In this document: piece by piece, positions 1 to 8,055 of the stretch
Numbering within the stretch: the first letter of the stretch is position 1
Layout: every line of letters starts with the position of its first letter
DNA from: Rhodococcus sp. KBS0724
GTDB taxonomy: Bacteria; Actinomycetota; Actinomycetes; Mycobacteriales; Mycobacteriaceae
Reading direction: 5' to 3'
DNA: 64,000 nucleotides
NCBI RefSeq assembly: GCF_005938745.2
Contig: NZ_VCBX02000001.1
Location: forward strand, 3,382,001-3,446,000
Notes under the pieces: generated by a model
Seen by the model: only the letters and a program-made list of their open reading frames with translations
What the model was told of the DNA's origin: nothing
Database searches by the model: none
Made by a program: the position numbers and the translations under genes

Positions 1-227
1 GAGATTCCGCTTCGCGGCCACGTTTCGATCATGGTTCCGATGCAGATCAATGCAACGGTTTCCGGATTGTTTGGCTGGAAGTAAGTACGCAAGTCCGGTA
101 GGGCGAACTCGAAGGAAACACTAGCGGATCCCTGACTGCGAAAAACTCTGACGACCACAGTCAGGGATCCCTCGGCCAAAGTTGCACTCAGAACTTCGAT
201 GTACCTTTCTGCTTCCCCGTTGGTCAC
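1..227 (-). CDS. Partial hypothetical protein (C-terminus beyond the window edge)
   Basis: The minus strand is open from about position 309 down to the window edge and reads like real protein: a mix of hydrophobic strands and aromatic residues such as AFDHWSLAF, RYIEVLSATL and FEFALPDLRTYFQ. No ATG occurs in the frame. A GTG at 227 preceded by AAGGG is a possible start, but the protein-like reading continues upstream to a TAG near 309, so a non-standard start or an upstream frameshift is possible. The family is not recognised. The style (short beta strands, LPD motif) resembles the C-terminus of the next gene on the other strand, so the two may be distant relatives or a divergent pair. The stop codon lies outside the window. 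Confidence 0.5.
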   Translation of the reverse strand, partial: MTNGEAERYIEVLSATLAEGSLTVVVRVFRSQGSASVSFEFALPDLRTYFQPNNPETVALICIGTMIETWPRSGI

Positions 228-463
228 ACCCTTGAAAAGCGCTGAGGTAAACGCCAGTGACCAGTGATCGAAGGCCCTATCCGATGTATCGACTGGGCGC
301 AGACTGTCGATATGAGGAGCCTAGATGCCGCGATATACCGCGTCCTCGTTCATGATCTCCCTCGATAGGTGTAGCGTTCATCTCTTCGTCTCTGGACGGA
401 GTCCTCAGGAGCGTACCTACGTGATGAGACACCACGAATGGCCCCGAACTCCGCTCACCAACG

Positions 464-1354
464 ATGCAGTTGCCTGGCATGGGTGATTTCGTTCCGGTGC
501 CCTTGCAGGACAACGGCATCGATATCCGAGAGATCCTGCAGAGCGGCCGGATTCCCTGCGGCGGGTATTCGACAGAAGTGGGCGGCGAACCGGTCCTGAT
601 CACCGTGAGCCGACGTTCCGTCGACGACGACGGAACCTTCCTCGCCGAAACAGGAAACTGGATGCTCCAGTTCTTTGTCGCGGGTGCCGTGCTGCGACCG
701 TCTGCCGCTGTTGACGTCGTTCGGCGTGCCGCACCGGTAAACCTGGGAGCGACCTACATCTATGCCCCCGATATAGAAACGATGCGCCCGATTCATGTCG
801 TTGCCGCGTTCTTTTCGAATTCGGGACCCATGATCGATGCCCCGCCTGATTTCGATTGGTGGAAGCACTCGAACGTACATCGATATTTCTCAGTGCACCG
901 TATAGCCGGGACGCTCGATGAGTTGATGCCGGTGTACCGCTCCTTGAACCACAGTTTTTACCTCCCGCACATGGACCGGCGAGGAAGGTACTGGAATCTA
1001 CGCCTTGCCGGGCCGCCCGAAAGTTCCGGCCTCGGTGAAACATTCGTCGCAACCGTGGGTGCGCTGTCCCGCAGGTCCGCGATCAAAAGCGACATCAAAC
1101 CGCTCGCACTCCAATGGCTCCACGACGGAATCGTCAGGTTCACCTTCCAGCGAATCCGGAACCAGCGCTGCTTCCAGCTGGAGATCGAACTCCCCGACCA
1201 CAACCAGATGACATTCGGCCGCTTCTTTCTACCCGGCGGCGGTCCGATCGTTCGGGAACCAGCCCAGTTTGCGGCGGGGCTGGCCTCGCGGCTGCGTGAA
1301 TTGTCGGCGGCCTCGTATTCGTTGATGGGAACCGAATGTGACTGCGTTGAGTGA
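464..1354 (+). CDS. Hypothetical protein, 296 aa
   Basis: This is a long open frame with normal Rhodococcus codon use and a soluble-looking product. There is no signal peptide or membrane segment, and tryptophan and aromatic residues are plentiful (DFDWWKHSNVHRYF, GRYWNLRL). I do not recognise the family. ATG 464 has no clear ribosome-binding site; ATG 479 (MGDFVPVPL) is an alternative. The next gene overlaps or closely follows the stop, so the two are probably cotranscribed. The surrounding accessory region, with small unknown genes and a resolvase remnant, suggests horizontally acquired DNA. A role in polymorphic toxin or immunity systems would be speculation. Confidence 0.6.
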   Translation: MQLPGMGDFVPVPLQDNGIDIREILQSGRIPCGGYSTEVGGEPVLITVSRRSVDDDGTFLAETGNWMLQFFVAGAVLRPSAAVDVVRRAAPVNLGATYIYAPDIETMRPIHVVAAFFSNSGPMIDAPPDFDWWKHSNVHRYFSVHRIAGTLDELMPVYRSLNHSFYLPHMDRRGRYWNLRLAGPPESSGLGETFVATVGALSRRSAIKSDIKPLALQWLHDGIVRFTFQRIRNQRCFQLEIELPDHNQMTFGRFFLPGGGPIVREPAQFAAGLASRLRELSAASYSLMGTECDCVE

Positions 1355-1419
1355 GGCACCCGGGTGACAACTGTGCCTTCGAACTACCCATGACATCACT
1401 TCACCAACAAGGAGCTACA

Positions 1420-1824
1420 TTGTCCAAACGCCGCCGCACCCCGCCCTTTGAAACGTCACCTGCCTCTGGGGAAGAGCGAGAGTATTCAACGTATTTCGAC
1501 CCCTGGACGATGCGGTGCGCCGCGAGCTTCCTCGCCGGACTGATCGGCTTCCAAGAACGAGGTGGATTGAGGGTGCGGTCATTCGATGTACTACCAAACG
1601 AGGACACCGTTGCTGCCGTCATCGAGTATTACGGCAACGACGAGCGGCCCAATGCTGTTGTGGGCTACAAATTCGTGATCTCGCATCTACGACGGATGAT
1701 CGGCAACACGGACCCGGCCGCTGCGGCCTTTGCTTATCTGCACGACATGGCAGTACAGCCCACAATCCCCAGTGGCAGGGAAGCAATCGACGGAATCCAC
1801 TGGATCACTTTCCCTCACTCGTAG
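1420..1824 (+). CDS. Hypothetical protein, about 134 aa
   Basis: The frame is open from a GTG at 1351 that overlaps the stop of the preceding gene. Three starts are possible: GTG 1351, ATG 1390 and TTG 1420. TTG 1420 is chosen because AAGGAG sits five bases before it, the best ribosome-binding site of the three, and gives an N-terminus beginning SKRRRTPPFE. The middle reads as a small globular domain (YFDPWTMRCAASFLAGLIGF, then VIEYYGNDERPNAVVGYKF). No family is recognised. It is probably cotranscribed with the upstream unknown gene. Confidence 0.55.
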   Translation: MSKRRRTPPFETSPASGEEREYSTYFDPWTMRCAASFLAGLIGFQERGGLRVRSFDVLPNEDTVAAVIEYYGNDERPNAVVGYKFVISHLRRMIGNTDPAAAAFAYLHDMAVQPTIPSGREAIDGIHWITFPHS

Positions 1825-1898
1825 TCCGCACACCCCGCTACTAACTCGACCAAAATGTCAGGCGTCACCCTAATTGCTCACCACTGATCCCAAGACAT

Positions 1899-2486
1899 TC
1901 AAGAGTAGTACGGCGGTTCCGTCTCGGGATCATGGCTTACCGCGTCGATCCGAGCGTCCGCGATGATGAGGTCGATCGCTTCTGCAGGCCCGGCGATAAT
2001 TGCGAAATGCGGATCGACATCGTGTGTAAAACACCACGCGTGATCCGCTGGCCATACGAACGCCGGATCAGCGGCATCAGGGCCCCGCGGGTCGAACTGG
2101 ACATCGGGGCCCCAGCCACCGCAATCCGTTGGTGCACCATGGAACAGCAAGTAACTGCGGGTAGGGAGCTTCACCGTCGGGACATCATCGCCGACGACGC
2201 TTATTCCCCAGCCTTCCCACACACAGAAGTAGCAGTCAGCGGGCGCGGAGGTATAGCGGGACAATATTTCCAGCACAACGGCTAATTGCTCGTCTTCGGG
2301 GAGGGCGTCTTCCGGGTAGTTTGCAGCGCTCTCGTTCTGGCCTTCGAAGACGGGATCTGGCAGGAACCTGAGCCTCGCGTATGCCGGAAAGCCGAGCGGA
2401 CCCTTCACAGCGAGTTGCGGCCACCGCATTTCCTGCCCGACTAACCAGTCGGCGGCTGTTACATCAGTACACACACTCAGACTCAT
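1899..2486 (-). CDS. Hypothetical protein, about 195 aa
   Basis: The product is acidic, soluble and rich in Trp, Pro and Asp (DCYFCVWEGWGIS, DCGGWGPDVQFDPRGPD, VWPADHAWCFTHDVDPHFA). It matches a type of actinobacterial hypothetical protein that I know only as uncharacterised. ATG 2486 is preferred over the longer TTG-initiated frame from 2507 because GAGCGG lies directly before it. It converges with the preceding gene across a 74-bp gap and stands alone on its strand. No catalytic motif can be named. Confidence 0.6.
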   Translation of the reverse strand: MSLSVCTDVTAADWLVGQEMRWPQLAVKGPLGFPAYARLRFLPDPVFEGQNESAANYPEDALPEDEQLAVVLEILSRYTSAPADCYFCVWEGWGISVVGDDVPTVKLPTRSYLLFHGAPTDCGGWGPDVQFDPRGPDAADPAFVWPADHAWCFTHDVDPHFAIIAGPAEAIDLIIADARIDAVSHDPETEPPYYS

Positions 2487-2594
2487 CCGCTCATTATCCC
2501 TGCCCAACGCGTCATTCTTTCACTTAGAAGCGCGACGACACGCGCCCGCCGAATGGTTTCTGATCATTCATGAGAGTCCGGCAACCCAATCGCG

Positions 2595-2638
2595 CTCAGA
2601 TCATTTCGGCGGGTGTAGGTGTGCGTTTTGAACATCGA
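2595..2638 (+). repeat. Accessory-region repeat, copy 1 of 3
   Basis: It begins CTCAGATCATTTCGGCGGG and ends GTGTGCGTTTTGAACATCGA. It matches copy 2 at about 35 of 43 positions. It lies about 100 bp upstream of the small gene at 2739. It is noncoding in any obvious frame and is the most diverged of the three copies. Confidence 0.75.
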
Positions 2639-2738
2639 CAAACAGGAGAAATTCGGGTCGGACAACCCTCCACTCGCAGTAATAGGTCACCGGGAGTAGA
2701 GTCGAAATCTTCGTCCTCGGACGGAGTAAGCGGGAGCG

Positions 2739-3158
2739 ATGGCCATGCCGGAACACAAACAAATGCAGCCCCCGAACTATCACCGATGTCTTGAAACAGT
2801 CTTCTCCTCCCCCAATGCGTGTCGTGAGTTGCTGGACCGACTTTCGTCGATGACTGAGGCCGAGGTTCTATCTGGGTGGTCTCCGTGGCGAGGTCAGCAG
2901 TCACCGCCGTACGGACCGGGTGTGAAGGTACTCGTCCCGGCCGAGGTGCAATTAGTGGCGCTACAGGCTACCTACGATTCCTATCGCAAGTCGACTATGG
3001 AGTTGTGGCGGAAGTTGTCCGACATCATGGATATCCCGATCATGCAGAACAGCCTCGTCGAACTCATCTGGAGCGTGCGCATGAGGGTCGAACGGCTCAA
3101 CAGCCGAATCGAGATCCTCGAAAGTGCAAGCGCTCAAGAAGTTCCGCAAAAACATTAA
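2739..3158 (+). CDS. Hypothetical protein, 139 aa
   Basis: ATG 2739 follows GGGAGCG closely, which supports this start. The product is mostly helical. Residues 1-60 contain CLETVFSSPNACRELLDRL, and the C-terminal half has a long amphipathic helix from about residue 75 (LVALQATYDSYRKSTMELW through MRVERLNSRIEILESA) that could form a coiled coil. No family is recognised. It sits between repeat copies 1 and 2 together with the next gene, nine bases downstream, so the pair looks like a two-gene unit. Confidence 0.6.
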   Translation: MAMPEHKQMQPPNYHRCLETVFSSPNACRELLDRLSSMTEAEVLSGWSPWRGQQSPPYGPGVKVLVPAEVQLVALQATYDSYRKSTMELWRKLSDIMDIPIMQNSLVELIWSVRMRVERLNSRIEILESASAQEVPQKH

Positions 3159-3167
3159 GGAATAGAA

Positions 3168-3632
3168 ATGGAAATACAAGGCACGGAAAATCTTGTCATT
3201 CGCGTCTACCCTGACTATGGCCATCCCAGTTCTCTATGGCCTTCGAAGGAACTGGTAAGAATCAGTCGGCCGAGGCAGCCGTACGTTCTCCCCAGCCAGA
3301 TTGGGATTGGCGATGCTCTGGGAGAGAAAATACTCGCGTGGACCGACCGCTTTCAAAAATTTTTCGTGGGGGAGATCGATGGTTTCGCATCGCGGCCGCA
3401 ATGGCTTCCAGGGATAAATGTCTTCAACTGGTATGACGAGGGCTACGAAATCATTGAGGAGCTTCGCGCACAGTTCCCCGACGTGCAGGTTAAGCCCCAA
3501 TTTGCGCGGTATGTTTTTTCGGTTAACGAGCGCCGGGAAAGCATGGGGCTTTTGCCGATCAGCCTTCCAAAAGAGCCTAAGGCTGGGTATATCAGCATTA
3601 CTGATGTCCTGCACCCCAAGGGGCCGAAATAG
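3168..3632 (+). CDS. Hypothetical protein, 154 aa
   Basis: The start ATG is preceded by AAGGAATAGAA, a good ribosome-binding site, and lies nine bases after the previous stop, so the two are one transcription unit. The product is soluble and mixed alpha/beta (LVIRVYPDYGHPSSLWPS, NVFNWYDEGYEIIEELRAQF). Codon choice is less GC-biased than in the housekeeping genes later in the window, in keeping with acquired DNA. The function is unknown. With its partner it would fit a small cassette bounded by the 43-bp repeats. Confidence 0.6.
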   Translation: MEIQGTENLVIRVYPDYGHPSSLWPSKELVRISRPRQPYVLPSQIGIGDALGEKILAWTDRFQKFFVGEIDGFASRPQWLPGINVFNWYDEGYEIIEELRAQFPDVQVKPQFARYVFSVNERRESMGLLPISLPKEPKAGYISITDVLHPKGPK

Positions 3633-4087
3633 GCGGTGCTGCCCCTACGACCGTAGGTCGCCGGCGGATCATCGGCAAGGTGACGGTGACGGTGACTGGG
3701 AACCGAGCATTCGGCGCTTGAGGCAACTAGGCATGACCACTGCATCAACCCCAGCAGCTACTCCGGTTTGGTTGCAGGACAACGCAAAGCGGTCAGCATG
3801 CGAATCGTCCCGGCAGGTGTCGACCGGGCCGCTGGCTGACGTCCCGCACCGAAGATACGCGAATACGCCAAGTGGTTTCGATTCCTCACGAGACCTTGAT
3901 AACCGCATCCGGCTCAGATCGTTCCGGCGGGCTAAAGTGTGCGTTTTGACTATCGCCATACCGGATGTGGTTTAAGCCTCGACGGAAAGGGAGGGTGCCG
4001 CGACGCTGAGGTTCTACGAATCGCTGCGCTACGTCGACAGCTGCATGCAGACTCCTCGGACCACTCTCTCGGGACGGCTTGGCCGAC
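3633..4087. other. Intergenic stretch holding repeat copy 2, no gene seen
   Basis: Several short overlapping frames are open here, but none has protein-like composition or a ribosome-binding site. The only structured element I see is the repeat at 3913-3955. Confidence 0.5.
3913..3955 (+). repeat. Accessory-region repeat, copy 2 of 3
   Basis: It begins CTCAGATCGTTCCGGCGGG and continues CTAAAGTGTGCG then TTTTGACTATCG. It matches copy 3 at 38 of 43 positions. It lies 1318 bp from copy 1 and 1336 bp from copy 3, in the same orientation. Confidence 0.8.
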
Positions 4088-5194
4088 TCACTCACCCTCG
4101 ATGAATGGATTTTCCAGCTCGAGAAGCTCGACCTCGTCCGGATGCAAGTTTTCATACGGATCCACGGATCTGGTCAGTAAATCATCGGGACCGAATTCAT
4201 TCGGTGCCTGAACAATCTGAAGACCTCGTGCCAAAATCTCGATCTGTTCACGGCCATCGTCGCTCGTGAGGTCTGCGGCGAAAGCAGCCGCTACCGCGTC
4301 ACGCGCCAAAGCCTCGGCCAAGTCCCAATCACGCATGTATTCCTCGACGGAAACGTTCACCTCTCGCTGCCCCAATGCCGCCAAAGAACATTCCTGAAAG
4401 TAAAACGCGACTACCTCCTGAGCTCCGTCCCATTCCGTCTGGAGGCCGAGTGCTACCGCGTTCTCGCGCACCACGGACCGAATGTCGAGTGCATCGGCTG
4501 CTCTCATCGCAGGTGACGTACGTACCTTGCTCACGTACTCGTCAAACCCGATCGCCGCGACAGTCCCGATGACATCCATTACTGCTTGCCAATTCGGTCC
4601 TAGATGATCGGCTAGATCGACGTCCGTGATTGTGGTCGACTCGATATGGCGCACGAGTGAGTCGAGTGAGCGATTGGCGCCGTCGTAGAGTCCGTCTCGT
4701 TGCGCCTGGCGGAGCCATTCCATGTCTGCGACCACCGCATCGCCCGGAACTGAACCGGCGCGCGCGAACGCTTCCTCGATGGACAACTCAGTGCCGATGG
4801 CGACTTGGGGACCCCAAGCAGCTCCATTGACTCGCAGGAGCTCCGCAGCTGTCTGCACTACGTTCGTCAAGCGCGCCGACGCGACAGCAGGGGAAGGCGA
4901 TGTAGCTGCTACGGAGTCCGAGGGGACGGATTCACATGCTGGATTGTGCAGTCCACGTTGCCCAGAAGTGCTGTTTTCTTCGATGACCGCCGAAGGTGAG
5001 TTGGCCGCGCGGAACTTCGATACTCCCACAGCGCCAGCAACGAGTACAGCGATAAGTAGCCCCGCCGCAACGAGTTTCGCCCTTCGACTCCGTCCTGAAT
5101 GCACGCGTTCGATACCCCCCTCGATATGCCCCTTGAAGATGCGACCGAAAAACGGGGACCAATCGCCAATGCTACCGGGCTGACGAAACTTCAT
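4088..5194 (-). CDS. Membrane-anchored hypothetical protein, 368 aa
   Basis: The N-terminus (about 40 residues, rich in Arg and Lys) is followed by one strong membrane segment near residues 40-62 (KLVAAGLLIAVLVAGAVGV), then a low-complexity Ser/Pro/Ala linker and a helical acidic domain to the C-terminus. This predicts a single-pass protein with most of its mass outside the cytoplasm. ATG 5194 follows an in-frame GTG at 5197; either may be used. It is the only gene between repeat copies 2 and 3 and runs opposite to the two-gene unit before it. I do not recognise the extracytoplasmic domain. Confidence 0.65.
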   Translation of the reverse strand: MKFRQPGSIGDWSPFFGRIFKGHIEGGIERVHSGRSRRAKLVAAGLLIAVLVAGAVGVSKFRAANSPSAVIEENSTSGQRGLHNPACESVPSDSVAATSPSPAVASARLTNVVQTAAELLRVNGAAWGPQVAIGTELSIEEAFARAGSVPGDAVVADMEWLRQAQRDGLYDGANRSLDSLVRHIESTTITDVDLADHLGPNWQAVMDVIGTVAAIGFDEYVSKVRTSPAMRAADALDIRSVVRENAVALGLQTEWDGAQEVVAFYFQECSLAALGQREVNVSVEEYMRDWDLAEALARDAVAAAFAADLTSDDGREQIEILARGLQIVQAPNEFGPDDLLTRSVDPYENLHPDEVELLELENPFIEGE

Positions 5195-5248
5195 CACTCG
5201 GGTGAGTCACCAAGAGCTGACAAACTTGATCCCAACAATCGAAACGAG

Positions 5249-5291
5249 CTCAGATCGTTCCGGCGGGATAAAGTGTGCGTCCTGACCGTCG
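5249..5291 (+). repeat. Accessory-region repeat, copy 3 of 3, beside a resolvase remnant
   Basis: It begins CTCAGATCGTTCCGGCGGG and continues ATAAAGTGTGCG then TCCTGACCGTCG. On the minus strand it forms the end of the broken resolvase frame, exactly where resolvase homology stops. It is therefore a likely recombination junction. Confidence 0.8.
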
Positions 5292-5303
5292 AAACGGATT
5301 GAA

Positions 5304-5525
5304 CGCAAGAGTTTCGAGGTGGGCAACCGTTTCCAGCAAGTGAGGAAGGCTTGGACCGAGCCGGTCGAAGCGCCACACGGCCAGGGCCTCGCCAGGTCGA
5401 AGGTGTTCGATGACTGCGGCCAGTTGCGGGCGTCCGTCTGCAGTGTTGAGTTCTGAGGCATTCTCGATGTCGGAGATTCCAACCGCTGCCGCTCCCCGAA
5501 CGAGCAAGCCCTTGAGCAAATTTTG
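5304..5525 (-). pseudogene. Decayed Tn3-type serine resolvase fragment
   Basis: The minus-strand frame contains GRPQLAAVIEHLRPGEALAV followed by WRFDRLGPSLPHLLETV. This is the mid-region of serine resolvases of the Tn3/gamma-delta class, where the usual reading is RPQL...LVVWRLDRLGRSL. The N-terminal region with the catalytic Ser is missing or unrecognisable. The second conserved Arg of DRLGRS is replaced by Pro, and the C-terminal DNA-binding domain is absent. Homology ends at LETL and runs into repeat copy 3. The fragment overlaps the start region of the neighbouring membrane-protein gene, so it cannot be functional. Confidence 0.7.
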
Positions 5526-5526
5526 G

Positions 5527-5913
5527 CTAGTCGACGTGCGGGCCAAGAGTTTGTTCCCCCGTTTGCCGCCCGTAGTACAGAGCAACTCCAAAGCAGATAG
5601 ACGACGCGATGAGGAGGCCACCGGAGATGCGAGTGAAGACCGAATCTTGAGTAATCAGTAGCACTATCCCGATCGCGCTTAGTGCCACGCTCGCGCTCAC
5701 TTGGCCAAGCAACCGGAGTTGTGATCCAGGGCCATTTCGTACCGATATGAACTGGCCCTTGTCGCGCCACCAGGTGATCCAGCCAATGACGATCAAAGCG
5801 ATCCACAAGATCTGGATCCAGTCTCCGCGAATAGTGCCCTCCACCAGCAGGAAAAGCGCCGAAACAACTACAACTACCGCTGCGCTGACTCGGAGATACG
5901 TGGATTGAAGCAT
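5527..5913 (-). CDS. Small integral membrane protein, 128 aa
   Basis: The frame encodes four hydrophobic segments: residues about 8-26 (VSAAVVVVVSALFLLVEG), 32-48 (WIQILWIALIVIGWITWW), about 70-87 (LGQVSASVALSAIGIVLL) and 94-112 (ISGGLLIASSICFGVALYY). It starts at ATG 5913. Such four-helix small membrane proteins are common in Rhodococcus, and no function can be assigned. It ends two bases beyond the resolvase remnant, which may mark the edge of the acquired segment. Confidence 0.65.
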   Translation of the reverse strand: MLQSTYLRVSAAVVVVVSALFLLVEGTIRGDWIQILWIALIVIGWITWWRDKGQFISVRNGPGSQLRLLGQVSASVALSAIGIVLLITQDSVFTRISGGLLIASSICFGVALYYGRQTGEQTLGPHVD

Positions 5914-5961
5914 GACTGAGCTTGAGGCACGACCTCCGATGTCGTCAACGTCAGTCGATCG

Positions 5962-6078
5962 TTAATCCAACTCGTGCAGAAGAGCGTCTGCTTTCTCACA
6001 CACCTGATGGCCGCAGAAAGTTCCTGCGGCGCGTCGCTGCACAGGCGAAGGCGTAGCACAAGGAGCCGAAGTCAACAT
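5962..6078 (-). CDS. Possible 38-aa peptide with three Cys
   Basis: GGGAGGATC lies directly before ATG 6078, a strong ribosome-binding site in an otherwise empty gap between the membrane protein and fadD. The peptide reads MLTSAPCATPSPVQRR then AAGTFCGHQVCEKADALLHELD, with a possible redox or metal CxxxxC pair (FCGHQVC). It could also be the frayed end of a lost gene. No family is recognised. Confidence 0.3.
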   Translation of the reverse strand: MLTSAPCATPSPVQRRAAGTFCGHQVCEKADALLHELD

Positions 6079-6178
6079 GATCCTCCCGGCGCAACCGCCC
6101 AACAAGGGGCGGATATCTACGGGCGGTCGAGTTGCGCTGGATGTCGGCAGAGACGAATACGTCCCCGACAAGATGTGA

Positions 6179-8011
6179 TCAACCCACATCGATCACGCCG
6201 CCGTCCCGGCGATCTGCGTAGAGAGCTGCGATCGTGTCCGCGTATTTGGTTGCGATCGGCTTGCGCCGCAACTTCATCGTCGGTGTCAGTTCATCACCGC
6301 CGGGCATCCACGCTGACGGGACAATCGAAAATCGTTTGACCTGTTCGACTCTGGATAATTTGGCATTTCCTGCCTTGACGGCCAGTGTCGCTTCTTCAAC
6401 GATCTTCGGGTTTGCTGCCAGATCTGCGAGTTGTGCTCCGGGGACTCCTAAGGTCTGTGCTCGCAGGTCAGCTACATCTGGGTCCAGTGTGACCAGCGCC
6501 GTGACGTATCGCTGGTTGTCGCCGATCGCGACCACTTGAGCAATCAACGACGAGGACGCCTTCACTGCGTTCTCGATACTGTTGGGTGCCAGATTCTTTC
6601 CCGACGAATTGATGATGAGTTCTTTCTTGCGGTCGACGATGGTCAGGTTGCCGTCGTCGTCGAACTTCCCGATATCGCCAGTCGCCATCCAGCCGTCCGA
6701 GTCGATGGTTTCAGCGGTCTTTTCCGGCTGATTGCGGTATCCCCGCATAACGATTGGTCCGCGCACCAGTACCTCGCCGTCATCGGCAAGTCTGATCTCG
6801 ACACCCGCGACTGGTTTGCCAACTGTCCCGATCTTCAGATTGTCGGCTGTGGTCATGGCGCCAAGGCCGATGGTTTCCGACATCCCCCAGATCTCGAGCA
6901 ACGGAATGCCCAAGCCCTTGAAGTACTCGAGGATCTCGACGGGAATGGCTGCTGCCCCAGTGAGAGCCAACCTGAGCTGATCGAACCCGAGAGCGGTCCG
7001 GACCTTTGAAAACACCAAGGCGTCGGCAACCCGGTATTGCAGTTGTAACGCTCGCCCACGTGATGTCCCATTCAGATCTGCTCGTGCTGCTCGCGCTCCG
7101 ACATCGAATGACCAAGCCGCCAATTTCGATGTGACCGGGTTGGTCTCCGCTACCAGCTTTGCCTCGATTCCAGCCTTGACCTTCATCCAGACCCGCGGCA
7201 CACCGACGAACATGGTCGGCCGAACCTCGGCCAGCGCAGACATCAATTCGCGCAGATCCCCGACCGACGTGATCTGCACACCGAAAAACTGGTTGGCTCC
7301 GTTCGTCGACACCCGATCGGCTATGTGCGCGGACGGCAGGTACGAGATAGCCCGATCGTCGAATCCGAGGTCGAACCAGGCTATGGCCCGAGCCGCAGCG
7401 ATCGCGTTGCGGTGCGTAATTTCCACGCCTTTGGGAGGTCCGGTGGTGCCTGACGTGTAGATCAGAGTGACCACGTCATCCGGCTCAACTGACTGCCATG
7501 ACGCCTCGAAGTCGAAGTCAGCGGCCGGACTCGATTCAACCTCCGTCAAACCGGTTGCTCCGCTAACCGGACCGTCCACAGTGATGATGTGCTCGAAAGG
7601 CACACCAGACACCGTGATCGGCGGCATGAACACCTCCTCGGTGACGATCACCTTGTTACCGGCACTGGTAAACAAATATTCGAGTTGTTCTGGCGCACTG
7701 GTGTTGTATACGGAGAACGGGATTGCCCCTAGATGCACGATCGCAGTGTCGACTAGGTGAAACTCTGGCCGGTTGGTCAGCATGAGCCCGACAGTATCGC
7801 CGCGCCGAACACCTAGTTTGGCGAGTCCACCGGCGATTGCCTCGACACGTCGAGCGTATTCACGCCAGGTCACCTCCTGACGTCCGCCAGGAGTCCGCAA
7901 CGCGACTCTGTCCGGGTGCATCCTCGCGGTGCGTTGGAACGCCTCTACTGCGGTGCGCACCTTGTCCCCCGACTGGTGGAGAAAAACAGCGTCACTGGCA
8001 TTGTCAATCAT
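6179..8011 (-). CDS. Long-chain fatty-acid-CoA ligase (FadD15-like)
   Basis: This is an AMP-forming acyl-CoA synthetase that activates fatty acids with ATP and CoA. It has the AMP-binding P-loop YTSGTTGPPKG near residues 185-195, the motif WGMSETIG for the adenylate pocket, GDIGKFDDDGNLTIVDRKKE for the hinge, and the C-terminal lid with SSGKNLAPNSIE. At 610 aa it has the usual length for the FadD15-type subgroup. The frame opens at 8029, but ATG 8011 is placed five bases after AGGAG and is preferred. It lies 44 bp downstream of the aldehyde dehydrogenase gene on the same strand. The pair could oxidise fatty aldehydes and activate the resulting acids. The exact chain-length preference cannot be read from sequence. 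Confidence 0.9.
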   Translation of the reverse strand: MIDNASDAVFLHQSGDKVRTAVEAFQRTARMHPDRVALRTPGGRQEVTWREYARRVEAIAGGLAKLGVRRGDTVGLMLTNRPEFHLVDTAIVHLGAIPFSVYNTSAPEQLEYLFTSAGNKVIVTEEVFMPPITVSGVPFEHIITVDGPVSGATGLTEVESSPAADFDFEASWQSVEPDDVVTLIYTSGTTGPPKGVEITHRNAIAAARAIAWFDLGFDDRAISYLPSAHIADRVSTNGANQFFGVQITSVGDLRELMSALAEVRPTMFVGVPRVWMKVKAGIEAKLVAETNPVTSKLAAWSFDVGARAARADLNGTSRGRALQLQYRVADALVFSKVRTALGFDQLRLALTGAAAIPVEILEYFKGLGIPLLEIWGMSETIGLGAMTTADNLKIGTVGKPVAGVEIRLADDGEVLVRGPIVMRGYRNQPEKTAETIDSDGWMATGDIGKFDDDGNLTIVDRKKELIINSSGKNLAPNSIENAVKASSSLIAQVVAIGDNQRYVTALVTLDPDVADLRAQTLGVPGAQLADLAANPKIVEEATLAVKAGNAKLSRVEQVKRFSIVPSAWMPGGDELTPTMKLRRKPIATKYADTIAALYADRRDGGVIDVG

Positions 8012-8055
8012 CATGTCTCCTGCCTTCATCGAATTCGATTGGCGAAGTTGAAGAT

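Noticed and set aside
1..84. C-terminal end of a plus-strand protein (ends SGLFGWK)
   Set aside because: The overlapping minus-strand frame is much longer and more protein-like; the plus-strand reading is probably its shadow.
126..170. Perfect 13-bp inverted repeat GGATCCCTGACTG / CAGTCAGGGATCC as a terminator
   Set aside because: It lies inside the continuous minus-strand coding frame of the partial gene at the window edge and has a 19-base loop without a U-tract.
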